A stretch of DNA of 64,000 nt, taken from the NCBI RefSeq assembly GCF_042100115.1, contig NC_091272.1, forward strand, positions 6,696,001 through 6,760,000. Direction: 5' to 3'. A program made the position numbers and the translations under genes. Every line of letters begins with the position of its first letter. The first letter of the stretch is position 1. The notes beneath the pieces are model-generated. The model made no database searches and was not told the DNA's origin. It saw nothing but the letters and a program-made list of their open reading frames with translations. Source of the DNA: Alternaria dauci (lineage: Eukaryota > Ascomycota > Dothideomycetes > Pleosporales > Pleosporaceae). Positions 22,346 through 34,375 of the stretch are shown here, piece after piece.

Positions 22346-24514
22346 TAATATTTCTTCTCTCTTATAAAATAAATAGTTTAAGGATAGCTCTCTTAATATA
22401 ATCTACTACTTAAGCTAAAGTAAAGAGCTAAAGTTCTAGCCTTTTAAGCCTAATAGAAAATATACTTATAATACTAAAGGAGTATATTATAGTAGTAAAG
22501 AAATAATAAGATAAACTACTTACCTTTTAATAGCTATATAACTTAGAAGATAAAGTTATATAGCTAAAAGAAATAGGATAAAGTATACCTTAAGTAGAAG
22601 TAAGCTATATTACTCTTAGTACTAAGGGTCCTTTTATATATACTTAGTATATACCTAAACCTATAAGTAATATATATTTAAAATATACTTTAAAACCTAA
22701 AGACTCTATAGAGTACTAAAGAAAAATAATTATATAATATTATAAATTTATCTATTCTTATAAAATAGCTTTTTAACTACTACTATAAGAGTTTTCTACT
22801 AACTATAATAAAGTTTTATAGTCTATATAGTATATAGGAAGAGAACCTAAGGAGCTTTAGTATATATACTATAAGTATATATTTAAAGTATAAGGGGAGG
22901 ATCCTACCTAAGAATACTTTAAGTAGTACTTACTTAACTTACTTTTTAATCTTATTAACTATAGCCTTAAAGTAGTTATAGTATATAATAATACTATATA
23001 GTAGAAATACTAGATAGTTTACTCTTTTACTACTTACTTAGAAGTCTTAGAAAACTAACTCTTTACTTATATTAAGGAGTAAAAGGTATAATACTTATTT
23101 ATAAAACTATAGCCTAAGTTATAATAAGCTATTACTAACTATTATTAAGTTCTAGCTACTAAAGAGGACTTTATTATACTAGTATCTTATTATAATTATA
23201 AAATAAACCTAGACTATAAGAGGATAATAAGTTATTAGTATACTTAAAATAATAACCTAATAGTAGTTAATAGTTACGTAATTACTTAGTACTTAGTACT
23301 CTTAGTATAACTAAGTAATACTAATTAGACTATAGGACTACTTAGTACTTAGTACTCTTAGTATAACTAAGTAGAGCTAAGTAATAGATACTTATTAAGT
23401 TTATAGCTTAGGTACTAAACCCTTATAGCTTAGTATATTTAACTTTATATAAGACTTTAGTATTTAATTTAAATATTTTACTTTATTCTTATATAACATA
23501 TTATAATATTATATTAATCTTCTAATTATACTATTATACTAACCTTATCTATTATACTTACTTATTCCTAAGAACTTACTCTTAGGTTATTTATAGATAA
23601 CCTTTATATATTTATACTTAAGAGAAACTTATATAGAGTAGCCTTTATATATAAATAATGAGCTTAAAGTACTAATAAAGGAAAGTATAAAGAAGCTCTT
23701 TCTCTAACCTTATAGTATAACTTACTAAAGAAGCTAAAAGATAATAGCTTAATTATATACTTTAAGTACTAGAAGAAAGGGTACTATAATAATAAGTACT
23801 AAAGTAATAACCTAAACTAAGTACTTATTAATATTAACTAAGTAAGAAAAGGGTAAGCTTCCTAAGAAATCTAAGATTAGTAAAGTAAGTACTAATTAAT
23901 ATCTTATTAAGTATAAAGCGTATATATAATATATAAATAAAATCTAGTTTAGAAAAAAACTTAAGGTAATTCTTAATCCTTAAGTAGATATTAGTCTAAT
24001 TAGTTAAATTAATATTATAGAAATAAGAATAAAGCTTATAAAGAATATAGAGCTCTTAAGATTAGGATAGATTAGTTTATAATATTAAGGCACTAATGTA
24101 GTATATATATTCTAGGTATACTTAGTAAATAATAATAATATAGAATACCTTACTTAAGTAACTATATATAGAGTAAATAAAAAAGGATCTCTTCTTTTCT
24201 TAAAGAATCTTTTTCTAGAATAAGAGTATATTTCTATTAATTATAAGTACTAAATATAGTACTAAGGATTTACTAAAGCTAATATCTAGTTCGTAAGTAT
24301 ATAGACTTTCTAAAAAGGTAAAAAAGATTTTAGTTTTACCTACTTCTTAAGAACTTTTTAATTAACTAATACTTTCTTAGACTATAATATATACGTATAT
24401 AATATCTTTATAGTATAAGAACTATATATCCCTAATACTTTATTATAATATATAAATATATTTAATAATATAAAAGCTATAACTCTTTTAAGTTATAAGA
24501 GTTTAGATTATATT

Positions 24515-24786
24515 TAAATAATAAACGTACTAGTAAAAGATATAAGTATAATACTATTAAAAGATACTATAATAAATTATAGTAGAGGTATATTTCCTAA
24601 ATACCTATTTTTACTATATATAGCTTTATATAGTTTAATAATAGATAGGTTAAAGCTAAAGCCCTAAACTTTAAGTAGTTCTAAATAATTATAGTAATAT
24701 TAAGGAGAAGAGGAGTTAAAGTAGAAGAGGAGTTTTTTAATTAATAACTATAGTTTATAGCTTACCTCTAGGCTTATAACTATAGT
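24515..24786 (+). mobile_element. Repeat X, 270-bp end fragment
   Basis: It keeps the TAAATAATAAACG end, then stops where an oppositely oriented X copy starts. Confidence 0.7.
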
Positions 24787-26107
24787 ACTTCCCCCCTAGG
24801 CCTTAGGGATAGGGCCTATAGTATTATCTTATATTATATTACTAAGAAATTTTAAAACTAAGCCTAAACTATCCTAGTATATCTAGAATTCTCTTTTTAC
24901 CTATAATACCTTTCTATCTACCCTACCTATATTATACCCTATAATACTTTAATATCCCTATTATTATTATAACTACTACTAATACTACTTATAGATTAAG
25001 CTCTATTATATTATAGTAATTATAGTAATTATAGTTATAGTTATAGTTATAGTTATAGTTATAGTTATAATTATAATTATAATTCCCTATAAGTAGCTAT
25101 AAAGCCTATATATTAGTAGTAGTAGTACCCTTATATATTACTACTATAGCTATTATAGCTAGTAAAGCTATTATAGTTATTATATTATACTTATTACTAT
25201 TATATACTTAATAGATCCTATTATATTATATCCTAAGCCTTCTATATTCTTAAACTAATTATTTAATACTTATATATATCTTATATCATTAATAATATTT
25301 ATAATATATATTAGCTAGTCATTAAAGTCCCTATTATAGACCTCCTCTAAGTACCTATACTACTTATTAGTTATTATAGTACTAGTAACCTATATATTAT
25401 ATATACACTAGACCTATATATCTTAAAGAAAAGTAAATAACTTATTAGCTTTATTTATACCTTTACTAGCTAGTATAATAGTAGTACCTATAAGGAGGAC
25501 CTTAGTAATAAATACTAGGTCCCTAAGTATATAGTTAAATTCTTTTTTAGTAAACCTATATAATAGGCTAAGGGATTAAATCTAAGTCTAGAACTTATAC
25601 TTAAGGTTACTTTTAAGAGGGTTAATCTTAATAATAACTTTATACTTACTATACTACTTAATAGTTACTACTATAGTTACTAGGAGGGTTACTAGGCCCT
25701 CTAAAACTAGGCGCTTTATACTTATAATAATATTATATATAATAACTTTTATATTAGAGATACTAGAGTTACTAGAGTTACTAGATATACTAAATATATT
25801 AAAGTATAGGATTTAAGAGAAGAAAATTTAAGTTACTTAAATATTTCTTTACTCTTAAGTACTATAGTTATAAGCCTAGATATAAGCTATAAACTATAGT
25901 TTAAAAACTCCTCTTCTCCCTAACGTTACTATAACTTTCTAGAACTACCTAAAGTTTAGGGCTTTAGCTTTAACCTATCTATTATTAAATATATATAGCT
26001 ATATATAGTAAAATTAAGTATTTAGGAAATATACCTTTACTATAATTTATTATAGTATCTTTTAATATTATTATACTTATGTCTTTTACTAATATATTTA
26101 TTATTTA
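24787..26107 (-). mobile_element. Repeat X, full-length inverted copy
   Basis: It begins CCCCCCTAGGCCTTAGGG and ends ...TTTATTATTTA, the reverse of the family ends. It contains the (TATAGT)n microsatellite at 25012-25085. With the 270-bp fragment before it, it forms an accidental inverted repeat of about 260 bp. Confidence 0.75.
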
Positions 26108-28236
26108 AATATTTAAAAAATAAGATAACTAAGTTTAATTAATATTAATAGTATAATTTACTTATAATAACTCTATTTTTAAATTAATAAAAGCTACTCC
26201 TTTCTACTTTATTTATAGTAAGTACCCCTTATTTATAATACCTCCTAAGGATAGTAAGTAAGAGGGGGAGGTACTAAATATAGTAGATAGAGTTTAGTAT
26301 ATATATAATATATATATAGTAGTAATAGATTATCTATTAAAAGTATAAGAGTATTAAAGTTACTACTCTAATAAGAAATATAAGATAGATATTTTTTATA
26401 AAGGAGACCTTATTCTCTTTAGTATAAAGTATATTAACTTAGTTAATTAACTTAGTAAAAAGCTTTCTAGTAAGTATATTAGACTATTTTAAGTCTAGAA
26501 CGTAGTTAGGTTATAGGTATATTACTTACTTCTACTACCTTATTATTATATTTATAATATCTTTTATATATCTCTTCTAGAATAATAGAATTCTAAGAAA
26601 AATAATAATAATAATATATAACTACTAGAAGTTACCCTAGAAGGTTAAGAAGTTTAGGAAGTTAAAAAAATCCTTAGAAAATATATAAGAAAAGGCTAGT
26701 TATAGTACTAGCTAAGATAGAAAGGATATAATAAATCCTAAGATACTTAGACCTTAGCCTCTAACTTTAAAGATATAGAAGAACTACTCTAAGACTTTAA
26801 AGTATTATAAAGCTTATAGTATATAAAGTAATAAAAAAGAGTATAATAAAAGAATTTATAATATACTTAAGGTATAAATCCTATAGTATAGGATTTTAGG
26901 TATCTATATATATAAAAAGTAAGAAATATAAAAAGAAAAGGAAAAAAATTAAGCCTTACTATCCTTATTATCTTTACTACCCTTACTACCTTTATTATCT
27001 TTATTAACCTTACTATCTTTACTACCTTTACTATCCTTACTATCCTTACCTATACTATACTTAGACCTAGTATCTCTTAGCTATATAGCTTACGCGTTAG
27101 TAGAGCTATTCTTACTCTCTATATTAGATAGACCCTTATTATCTTTATTATTATTATTACTATTACTATTAGTACTATTTTAGAAAAAGTTAGTTAAAAT
27201 AAATAAGGTTAGAAGATAAAGTATAAGAGTATACTATAATTACTATATAACTAACTAACTACTCTAAGTTAATAGTAATCTTATACTACTTAACTAGAAT
27301 TAGGTTAAGAAAGTTAGTAAAAGTTATAAAAATCTAAGTAGGAACTCTTAGAGGAGTCCTAAAGTAAGTAGTAATATATTAATAGTTAGTAAGCTCTAAG
27401 TTAAACTAGCGCTATATATATATAAGCTTAATACTTATATAAAGTACTATAGTATTAGTCCTAAGAGTAGTAGTACCTTATATAGTAGTATTATACCTTA
27501 TATATTAGTAGTATAGATAATTAATATAAGTATTTAAGTTAGTAAGAATTTATAAAGATTAGCTAAAGTATAATATACTTAAAAGACTTTAAAGTACTTA
27601 CTAAAGTATAACTACTATAGTTACTAGAACTATAATAATTATAGTAATACTTATCTAGCTTCTTATAAATCTACTTTTACTTATAAATAGTTTAAGTATA
27701 GTATAAGTAAGTTACGTAAGTAGTAATTATATTAATATACTTATTACTATTACTCTAAGTAAATACTATAGTATTTTAGAGGTAGGACTTCTTAATATAT
27801 TATAGATTAGGATAATAGACTATATTAGGAAGCTTATAGCTTACGTAGAGGGTATAATTAAGGTATATATTAGTATTAGTACAAAGGTGATAAGTAAGGT
27901 GTTAGAAAAATTTCTATTATAATAAATAATAAATAGATAGTTACTATAGAAAATTCTATAACCCTAAAGAGGAAGTAAATAAAAAATTACTTTTACTATA
28001 ATAAAGTAAAAGTATAAGGGTAACTTATCCTAAAATCCTTAGTTACCTTTATACTACTCCTAGACCTAGTAATAAATATAATATACTTTACCCTAACGCT
28101 ATATCTATATAGTATAAGATAAACGTATATAAGGTAGACTAAAAGACTAGATACTCCTTTCCTATTTTCTAATAAGGATTTTAGGTTTTTATTAAGGCTA
28201 AGACTATTAAGGACGCTAGCCTAAGAGGGGAAGTTC

Positions 28237-28468
28237 TATAATATATAGGATATAGCTTAGCTAGAAGAGTACTAAGGTCCTAATATAATTACTTCTCTTA
28301 TTATCTCTATAGATAAAGAACTTACTCTTAACCTATACTTCGCGTATAGGAAGACTAGTAAGAATTATTATTATTACTTTCCCTAGTATACTATTAGAAT
28401 ATAGAGCTATCCCCTACTATTCTCTTATAGTATAAAGTAAATACTATTACCTATAAATACCCCTTATA
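28237..28468 (+). repeat. 3' LTR (232 bp) of nested retrotransposon
   Basis: Partner of 22114-22345. It ends CCCTTATA (formerly ...TACA) and is followed by GGTAT. Confidence 0.85.
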
Positions 28469-28473
28469 GGTAT

Positions 28474-29056
28474 AGGTAGTAGATAATTAATTTAATAATA
28501 TAGAAGGCTTAGGATATAATATAATAGGATCTATTAGGTGTATAATAGTAATAAGTATAGTATAATAGCTATAATAGCTTTAATAGCTATAGTAGCTATA
28601 GTAGTAATATATAAAGGTACTAATATTAATATATAAACTTTATAGCTACTTAAAGGAAGTTATAACTATAACTATAACTATAACTATAACTATAGTTATT
28701 ATAATTACTATAGTTACTATAATTACTATAATTACTATAATTACTATAATTACTATAATTACTATAATTACTATAATTACTATAATTACTATAATTACTA
28801 TAATTACTATACTTACTATAATTACTATAATTACTATAATATAATAGAGATTAATCTCTAGGTAGTATTAGTAGTAGTTATAATAATAATAGTAATATTA
28901 AAGTAGTATAGGGTATAATATAAGAGATAGATAGAGAGGTATTATAAGTAAAAAGAGACTTCTAAATATACTTAGATAGTTTAGGCTTAGTTTTAAAATT
29001 TTATAGTAATATAATATAAGATAATACTATAGGCCCTATCCCTAAGGCTTAGAGGG
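28474..29056 (+). mobile_element. Repeat X, right part of the interrupted copy
   Basis: It continues the X copy that starts at 21260 and ends in GGCCCTATCCCTAAGGC. It holds an expanded microsatellite at 28661-28840, first (TAACTA)n and then about 14 nine-base ATTACTATA units. Confidence 0.8.
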
Positions 29057-29809
29057 AAGGAGATTATCTATACTAATACCTACTACCTTATTAATCTCTT
29101 TATACTTAGCTATCTTAACTACTTAATTATTAGTAAGTAGAGTAAAGAGACTAAGAGATAGCTATATAACTAAGTAATTAATATTAAAAAAGTATTTAAA
29201 GACTAGTATTCTAGGCTTAAGAAGAAAGAATTTAAAGAAATACTATAAGAATAAGAGAATAAGGTATAAACTATACTACTATTAATATTCCTTTAACTAA
29301 AGCTAATTATTAAGTAATAGTAGTAGCTATACTATAAGTAGTTAGTTAGTTATTCTTAGGAGGAGGTAGAAGTAGTAGTAGTAGAGGTAGTAGTAGTAAA
29401 GGTAGTAGTAGTTATTATAGGTAGCTATAAAGGTTATAAAGGGAAGAAATAGTAGAGGATAGTATAAATATTAAAAGGTTATATCTTATAGTCTCTAGTC
29501 TATATATAATACTATTATATATCTTTAGTATCTAGTATTTATAATATACTATTTATATACTAGTTATACTAGATATAGGTATAAGCCTATAGTTACTTAG
29601 TTAGTACTTTATCTTAAAAAAAGTCTCTAAATATACTATAATAATAAAAAAAGTCTATAAAGGCTAAAGCTAAACTTAGATTCTATAAGTAGTATACCCT
29701 ATATACGTAACTAAGATATTATTAAGGAATTAACTAATTAGCCTTTAGCCTATTATACTATACTATAGTTTAATAGATAAGAATACTTTCCTATTAACTA
29801 AATAGATAC

Positions 29810-29851
<42 letters not shown>
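29810..29851. repeat. (TAG)n microsatellite
   Basis: About 14 uninterrupted trinucleotide units. Confidence 0.95.
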
Positions 29852-29930
29852 CCTAAAGTAAAATAGCTCTAAGTAAGATTAGAAAATATTATAAAGTTAT
29901 TAGTAAAATTATATTATATAAATTTAATAG

Positions 29931-30143
29931 TGTTTTGTATAGGTATTAAGGGAGATATATATAGCTTTTAGTAGACTACTATATAAATATTCTGTAGCGT
30001 GTCTTTAGTTATAATAGTATTAGATTTAGTAGAATTGTAATAGCTTTGTTATAAGTAGAGGCATTGCAAATGTCTATATAACGATTAACTAATGCCTGTA
30101 GTAAAAGTTATATAGATAGTTCTTATAATTCATAGTAGGTTTC
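29931..30143. other. Transition zone, left edge of island 2
   Basis: TG dinucleotides reappear at about 29930 while AT content is still high. It is the 3' flank of the minus-strand gene that ends at 30144; no other feature is seen. Confidence 0.5.
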
Positions 30144-30836
30144 TTAAGACGTAGGAACCGCGACATCCGCTACCTGCTCAAGTACGGTAACCAGCATATA
30201 CCCACCGATCAGCTGGGCCAACGCAGCAACACCCTCCTTGCTAAGCAACTTAACAGCTGACTCGAATACCTCATCTTCCAGCGTGCCAAAACCCCTTGCC
30301 ATCTCCAAAGCAAGCTCAAACACGTCCTCCTCTTTTTCAGACAAACCCTTAGGAACAAATCCCCTGCTAGCCCGATCAACCTGCTCCTGCGTCAAGCCAG
30401 CTTGAACTCCGATAATCTTGTGCGCGTACTCAATGTACTTGGCCTTTGTCACCGAGGTGACGGCCAGCACGCTCAGCTCGCGCTCGCGCAGCGTGAGGTA
30501 CGGCAGGGTGTAGTACGAGACGGAGTAGTTGACGAAGCCGACTACCGTGGAGGGCGTGTACGCGAGCAGGCCGTATGGGCCGAGGTAGTTACCTTTGGCG
30601 TCTTTGAGCGAGAATTTCTCGCCTTGAAGCTCTTTGGTGATGCGCTCCACATCTTTGAGGGCTTCGAGCTGTTCCTGGTTCAGGTCGTCTGAAGGAAATC
30701 GTAGTGCCATGGCGATGATGTCAGGGGAACTGCAAGATGGTGGTAGGGAAAGGACGGTCGTGATTAGACTTGCCAAGGCAACTAAGATGAGGAGTAGACG
30801 AGAAGATACTGGGGTGTGGGGTAGAGGAGATGGCAT
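30144..30836 (-). CDS. Carboxymuconolactone decarboxylase-like (AhpD-fold) protein
   Basis: Single exon; the longest frame gives 230 residues. The fold is recognised from the helical segment L-R-E-R-E-L-S-V-L-A-V followed by Y-I-E-Y-A-H-K-I-I-G-V-Q-A-G-L, which carries the Glu and His of the family. The CxxC redox pair of true AhpD is absent, so a decarboxylase-like or other non-peroxidase role is more likely. The start is uncertain. The longest frame opens with an apparent signal peptide (residues 10-30, RLLLILVALASL). However, a TATA box lies at 30858-30864, only 22 bp from that ATG, and a better-context ATG (GCCATGG) at 30710 gives a 188-residue protein with the complete domain. I think the shorter form is more probable. 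It is divergent from the hydrolase at 31152. Confidence 0.75.
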   Translation of the reverse strand: MPSPLPHTPVSSRLLLILVALASLITTVLSLPPSCSSPDIIAMALRFPSDDLNQEQLEALKDVERITKELQGEKFSLKDAKGNYLGPYGLLAYTPSTVVGFVNYSVSYYTLPYLTLRERELSVLAVTSVTKAKYIEYAHKIIGVQAGLTQEQVDRASRGFVPKGLSEKEEDVFELALEMARGFGTLEDEVFESAVKLLSKEGVAALAQLIGGYMLVTVLEQVADVAVPTS

Positions 30837-31151
30837 GTTAACGTTGGAAGGGCAGGGTTATATAGAATGTGAAACGAACGTGTAGGGACAGAGATATACA
30901 CAACACATTCAGCATGTACATACAGACACCGGGATTTCTCAATACCTAGCAAAATTCCCATCTGAGCTCGGAAGTTCAAAGTCGGCATGAGTCCCCATTG
31001 ACGCGGAGCATTCGGGCTCCGATGACTTGCCAAGCCGGAGCCTCCGACTACGCCAGAACAGACCTATCCTGCACTCTGCACTGGGCTATTAAACGGAGGG
31101 ATACCTGCTCGTCAATCCTGATGTATCCTACCCCTTGCACGGACACGAGCA
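30837..31151. promoter_or_regulatory. Divergent promoter, decarboxylase-like / hydrolase 1
   Basis: TATATAA on the minus strand at 30858-30864. CGGGCTCCGA and GCCGGAGCCTCCGAC near 31013-31050 and GTCGGC near 30981 resemble the GTCGG/CTCCG boxes of the other cluster promoters. Confidence 0.4.
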
Positions 31152-32166
31152 ATGTCACCACCTCCCCGCCAAGCCTGCGAGTTTAAGACGCTCAGTGGCG
31201 TCACGCTACGCGGCTGGCTCTACCCAGCTGAGAAGCGCGGGCCGGCTATCATTCTTTCTGCGGGAGTACGTGAGGACTTGGATCTGAATGCTGTATATAT
31301 GCTAATCGTTCGCCGTGCAGTTCAACATGCCCAAGGATGTAGTTGTCCCTGATATTGCCGATTGGTATCAGAAGCGTGGGTTCACAGCACTCATCTTCGA
31401 CACTTTCGGCATCGGCGCTAGCGATGGTCAGCCCAGACATGATGTAAGTCGATCTTCCATGGGTTTTCTTCATATTCATATCCGCATGTTCTGCATTATC
31501 GGCATCAGCTGACGCCTCACTTCCCAGAGCGATATGATGAGGCGGATCGACGACTTCACCGACTCAGTTACATGGCTATCTCAGAACCCGCTGGTAGATC
31601 CCGAGAAAATCGCAGTCTGGGGCCTCTGTTTCGACGGCAACATCATGCTCGCAACTGCAGCATATGACCGGCGCATCGCCGCCGTCGTAACAGTCGCGCC
31701 CATGATCGACGTCACAGGCGACCCCGAGCGGCGCGAGGCCATCTTCGAGCTGGGGCTCGCTGACCGCGCGGCCCAGCTCGCAGGCGAAGAGCCCATGTAT
31801 CTACCGCTCGTCGATGAGGACGGCTTCACCCCATTGGGTCAGTTCCTGGGGAACTTCTTCACGACAATGGATAGCATGAAGATGCCCATTGAAAACCGCG
31901 TAACAGCGCATACTTATATGCGGTGTCTTAATTGGAATATCCTGCATCTGCTACCGAAAATTAGTCCGACGCCTGTCATTATGGTGACGCCAGAGAATGA
32001 TCAGGTGTTTCCTGCGTCGAGGCAGAAGGAGGCGTTTGATTTGTTGAATGAACCCAAGGAGCATCATGTGATCTATAAGAAGCATCATTTTGATTGGATG
32101 TTTGGGAATATGGACGAGGTGTTTGACAAGCAGCTTGATTTTCTGAAGAAGCATATGCAGCTTTGA
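31152..32166 (+). CDS. Alpha/beta hydrolase 1 (nucleophile elbow with Cys)
   Basis: Three exons, 31152-31265, 31321-31443 and 31528-32166, give 291 residues. The introns have GTACGT and GTAAGT donors and CTAAT / CTGAC branch points. It has the fold of the fungal dienelactone-hydrolase-like / polyketide-transferase group of alpha/beta hydrolases, with G-x-G-A-S-D-G-x-P-R before the second intron. The elbow is WGLCFDG, placing Cys113 where Ser normally stands. Asp237 (PENDQV) and His265 or His266 (KKHHFDW) complete a plausible triad. It is related to hydrolase 2 at 34376-35450 (shared VWG...F motif, PEND motif and first intron site). It is likely to act on the polyketide or its thioester; the substrate is unknown. 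Confidence 0.85.
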
Positions 32167-32612
32167 CGATTTCGTGTACCTAAGTGGTATCAGAAGATTG
32201 CAGACTCCAGAGGTCCGCTCTTGCCTTTGACTACAGTTGAGATAGCAAGTGACTGTGACTTTACGTACTCATCTCGGTAGTGATTCATCTTTCATTCACA
32301 CCACAGCCAATGAGACTTAGTGCAAGTCTACGCGGAGCAAGGCCAGACTCGAAGTATGTGCGACGCAGAGAAAAGTGATTTCAATCTAACATCGGTCGAC
32401 TGCAGATCATCCGAACCACCGACTCGGAGGCCGGGCCACAGCCGACTCTTGCAGCCGCGAGTGCGAGATAGAAGTCCTCTGATAACTCAGAATATTTAAA
32501 CAATGTCACAACCAAAAGAATATTCACCAAGATACAACCCTACACTTGTAAAATAACTTCCAAACCCTTCATACCCAAGCTGTACTGCTCCAGTTTACAT
32601 CCTCCCGTCGCC
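32167..32612. promoter_or_regulatory. Intergenic, promoter of FAD monooxygenase
   Basis: No gene seen. ATCGGTCGAC at 32391-32400, CACCGACTCGGAGG at about 32417-32430 and GCCGACTC at about 32441 lie 170-220 bp upstream of the ATG and match the cluster box core. Confidence 0.4.
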
Positions 32613-33896
32613 ATGGCATCCTCATCCACCCCCAAGCTAGTGACCATCATCGGCGCCAGCGTCGGCGGTCTTTCACTTGCTCTCGCCCTCAAGAAACATG
32701 GCATTACATCGCGAATATTCGACCTGCGAAACCCGGAGTACGACCTCGGCGGCGCCATGTCGCTGACTCCCAACGCCTCACGCGTGCTAGAATCTCTCGG
32801 TGCCTTGTCCCGCATCAAGCCCCAAGGTTACACCTTCGAAGCCATCACGTTCATGACTGACCCCGAGCACGAGATGACCGGAAAGTTCTACTTTGGCCAG
32901 AAAGATGTGTATGGGTACGACGGACTGCGCATCACGCGAAAAGTCATCATCCACGAGTTGACCGAGCTGGCGAAAGACGCCGGCATCGAGATCCAATACG
33001 GCAAGAAATTCTCCAAGATCACTCACGAAGACGCTAACGGCGTCGAATTCGAGTTCGCAGACGGGATGCGCGAGACGGCTGAGCTGCTGATTGGCGCCGA
33101 CGGCATCCATTCCAAGGTCCGCTCGTACCTGTTCCCAGGAATGCACCCGCAGTACTCCGGGTTCCTAGGCCTGACGTACTGCTTCCCGCGCGCCAACTGG
33201 GAGCACCTGGAAGAGACATTCCCACTTCCGTGTTCCGTGCGCGGGGAGCAAGGGTCTTTTATCATCACACCTCAGACCGAAGGGGGCAAGGAGATCTTCG
33301 TGGGGCGGCAGTATAAGTTTGAGCAGAAAGACCGGTCGGGGTGGGAGACATTGCTCAACGACAAGAGCGCGCTGATCGGTATGCTGCAACGCGATCGCAA
33401 GGCTTGGACGCCGCTTTTCCAGGCCGCGCAGGCTCAAATTAGTACTCCTGAGGCACACTTCCTGAATGTCTGGCCTTTCTACACGGTTCCTGAGATGGAT
33501 CGCTGGCATTCAGAAGCTGGGAAAGTCATTATCATTGGGGATGCAGCGCATGCTATTCCGCCCTCGGCTGGACAGGGCGCGAATCAGGCCTTGGAGGATA
33601 GCTACAGCTTGGCAGCACTCCTAGCAAGCCTCAAGGGTGATATCAGCTTGTCGGACGGGGTGAAGGCGTGGGAGGAGTACAGAATGCAAAGGATGATTGA
33701 GGTCTTGAGGTTGACTAACCGGCTTATGACGCTCAGAATGACGGAGGAGGAGAGAGCGAGTATGCCTGACGATCTGAAATGGGAGCTTGACTGGAAGAAT
33801 GACTCGGGTAAGGCGCAGCTGGGCTGGCTGTATCTGGTAGATATCGATCGAGATGTGGAGAATTTGGTGGGAAGCCTGCGTACACGGGGTAAATAG
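32613..33896 (+). CDS. FAD-dependent monooxygenase (PF01494 type)
   Basis: Single exon, 427 residues, ATG in good context (CGCCATGG). It is a class A flavoprotein hydroxylase of the salicylate-hydroxylase-like group, using NAD(P)H and O2 to hydroxylate or epoxidise its substrate. The N-terminal Rossmann motif is IIGASVGGLSLALAL (about residues 12-26). The DG motif is GADGIHSKVRS (Asp163). The FAD-ribityl GD motif is GDAAHAIPPSAGQGANQALED (Asp310). Length is normal and no damage is seen. No membrane anchor or signal peptide is evident. It lies downstream of hydrolase 1 on the same strand, 446 bp away. It is the only oxidase visible in the cluster, so it probably makes the first oxidative modification of the polyketide. 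Confidence 0.93.
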   Translation: MASSSTPKLVTIIGASVGGLSLALALKKHGITSRIFDLRNPEYDLGGAMSLTPNASRVLESLGALSRIKPQGYTFEAITFMTDPEHEMTGKFYFGQKDVYGYDGLRITRKVIIHELTELAKDAGIEIQYGKKFSKITHEDANGVEFEFADGMRETAELLIGADGIHSKVRSYLFPGMHPQYSGFLGLTYCFPRANWEHLEETFPLPCSVRGEQGSFIITPQTEGGKEIFVGRQYKFEQKDRSGWETLLNDKSALIGMLQRDRKAWTPLFQAAQAQISTPEAHFLNVWPFYTVPEMDRWHSEAGKVIIIGDAAHAIPPSAGQGANQALEDSYSLAALLASLKGDISLSDGVKAWEEYRMQRMIEVLRLTNRLMTLRMTEEERASMPDDLKWELDWKNDSGKAQLGWLYLVDIDRDVENLVGSLRTRGK

Positions 33897-34375
33897 TTAT
33901 TAGAAGGGAAAGCTCTCTTGGTTTTTGCAAATGTTGAGGCTTTGGCTTTGGCGGTTGTTGACACTAACTAGAATCGCTGCTTGTAGGGTGGACGAATTCC
34001 AGATTCAAAGACGTGGGAAGACATTGCGTGTGTTTTTTCTGCAGGTATTGTGGTTAAATGAGATATTAACTATGAGATATATGTGTTAATCTCGAGTGGT
34101 TGGTTTCGAACTCATATCGAGGGACGAGAATCGTCAAGTCATCGGTAGCAAGAAGTGTCAGAGACTTCTCGGGAACGCAAGGCCGCATCAGACGAATCGA
34201 TAACCAACATCGTCAGAACAGTTAGATGAACCTGAAAGCCCGCTTGCTTGCCCACTATGATCAAAATATATAAGTACTCCAAAAGAGTGGCATTTGTAGT
34301 AGTATCTAGGCATGCTACGCGAACTTCAGGCTCCAGACCAGAACAAAGCCTTGCGTGCATTCCAGATCAGATAAT
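33897..34375. other. Convergent intergenic region
   Basis: 3' flanks of the monooxygenase and of hydrolase 2. I see no gene or clear terminator structure. Confidence 0.5.

Larger units (their letters stand above)
22346..28236 (+). mobile_element. Interior of nested LTR retrotransposon (Ty3/Gypsy-like), RIP-degraded
   Basis: The whole element is 22114-28468 with a 5-bp duplication GGTAT on each side (22109-22113 and 28469-28473). A purine-rich tract, AAGAGGGGAAG, lies just before the right LTR, which sets plus-strand orientation. Comparison with the inverted copy at 53.3-59.3 kb shows that the segment carrying reverse transcriptase there (about 55.6-57.9 kb) is missing here. X sequence (24515-26107) occupies that position. 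A short-period ACTATCCTT-like microsatellite lies at 26957-27060. Confidence 0.75.
21226..29930. repeat. AT-rich, RIP-mutated repeat block B between the two gene islands
   Basis: This is a nest of elements. An X copy (21260-22113 continuing at 28474-29056) was split by an LTR retrotransposon (22114-28468), which itself contains more X sequence (24515-26107). From 29057 to 29930 there is further mutated DNA. Of this, 29480-29690 is an inverted copy of about 6800-7030, and 29810-29851 is a (TAG)n run. No intact gene. Confidence 0.85.

Noticed and set aside
24515..26107. DNA transposon with 270-bp terminal inverted repeats
   Set aside because: The inverted arms are an end fragment of X next to an oppositely oriented full X copy. 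Other X copies have non-inverted, different ends.
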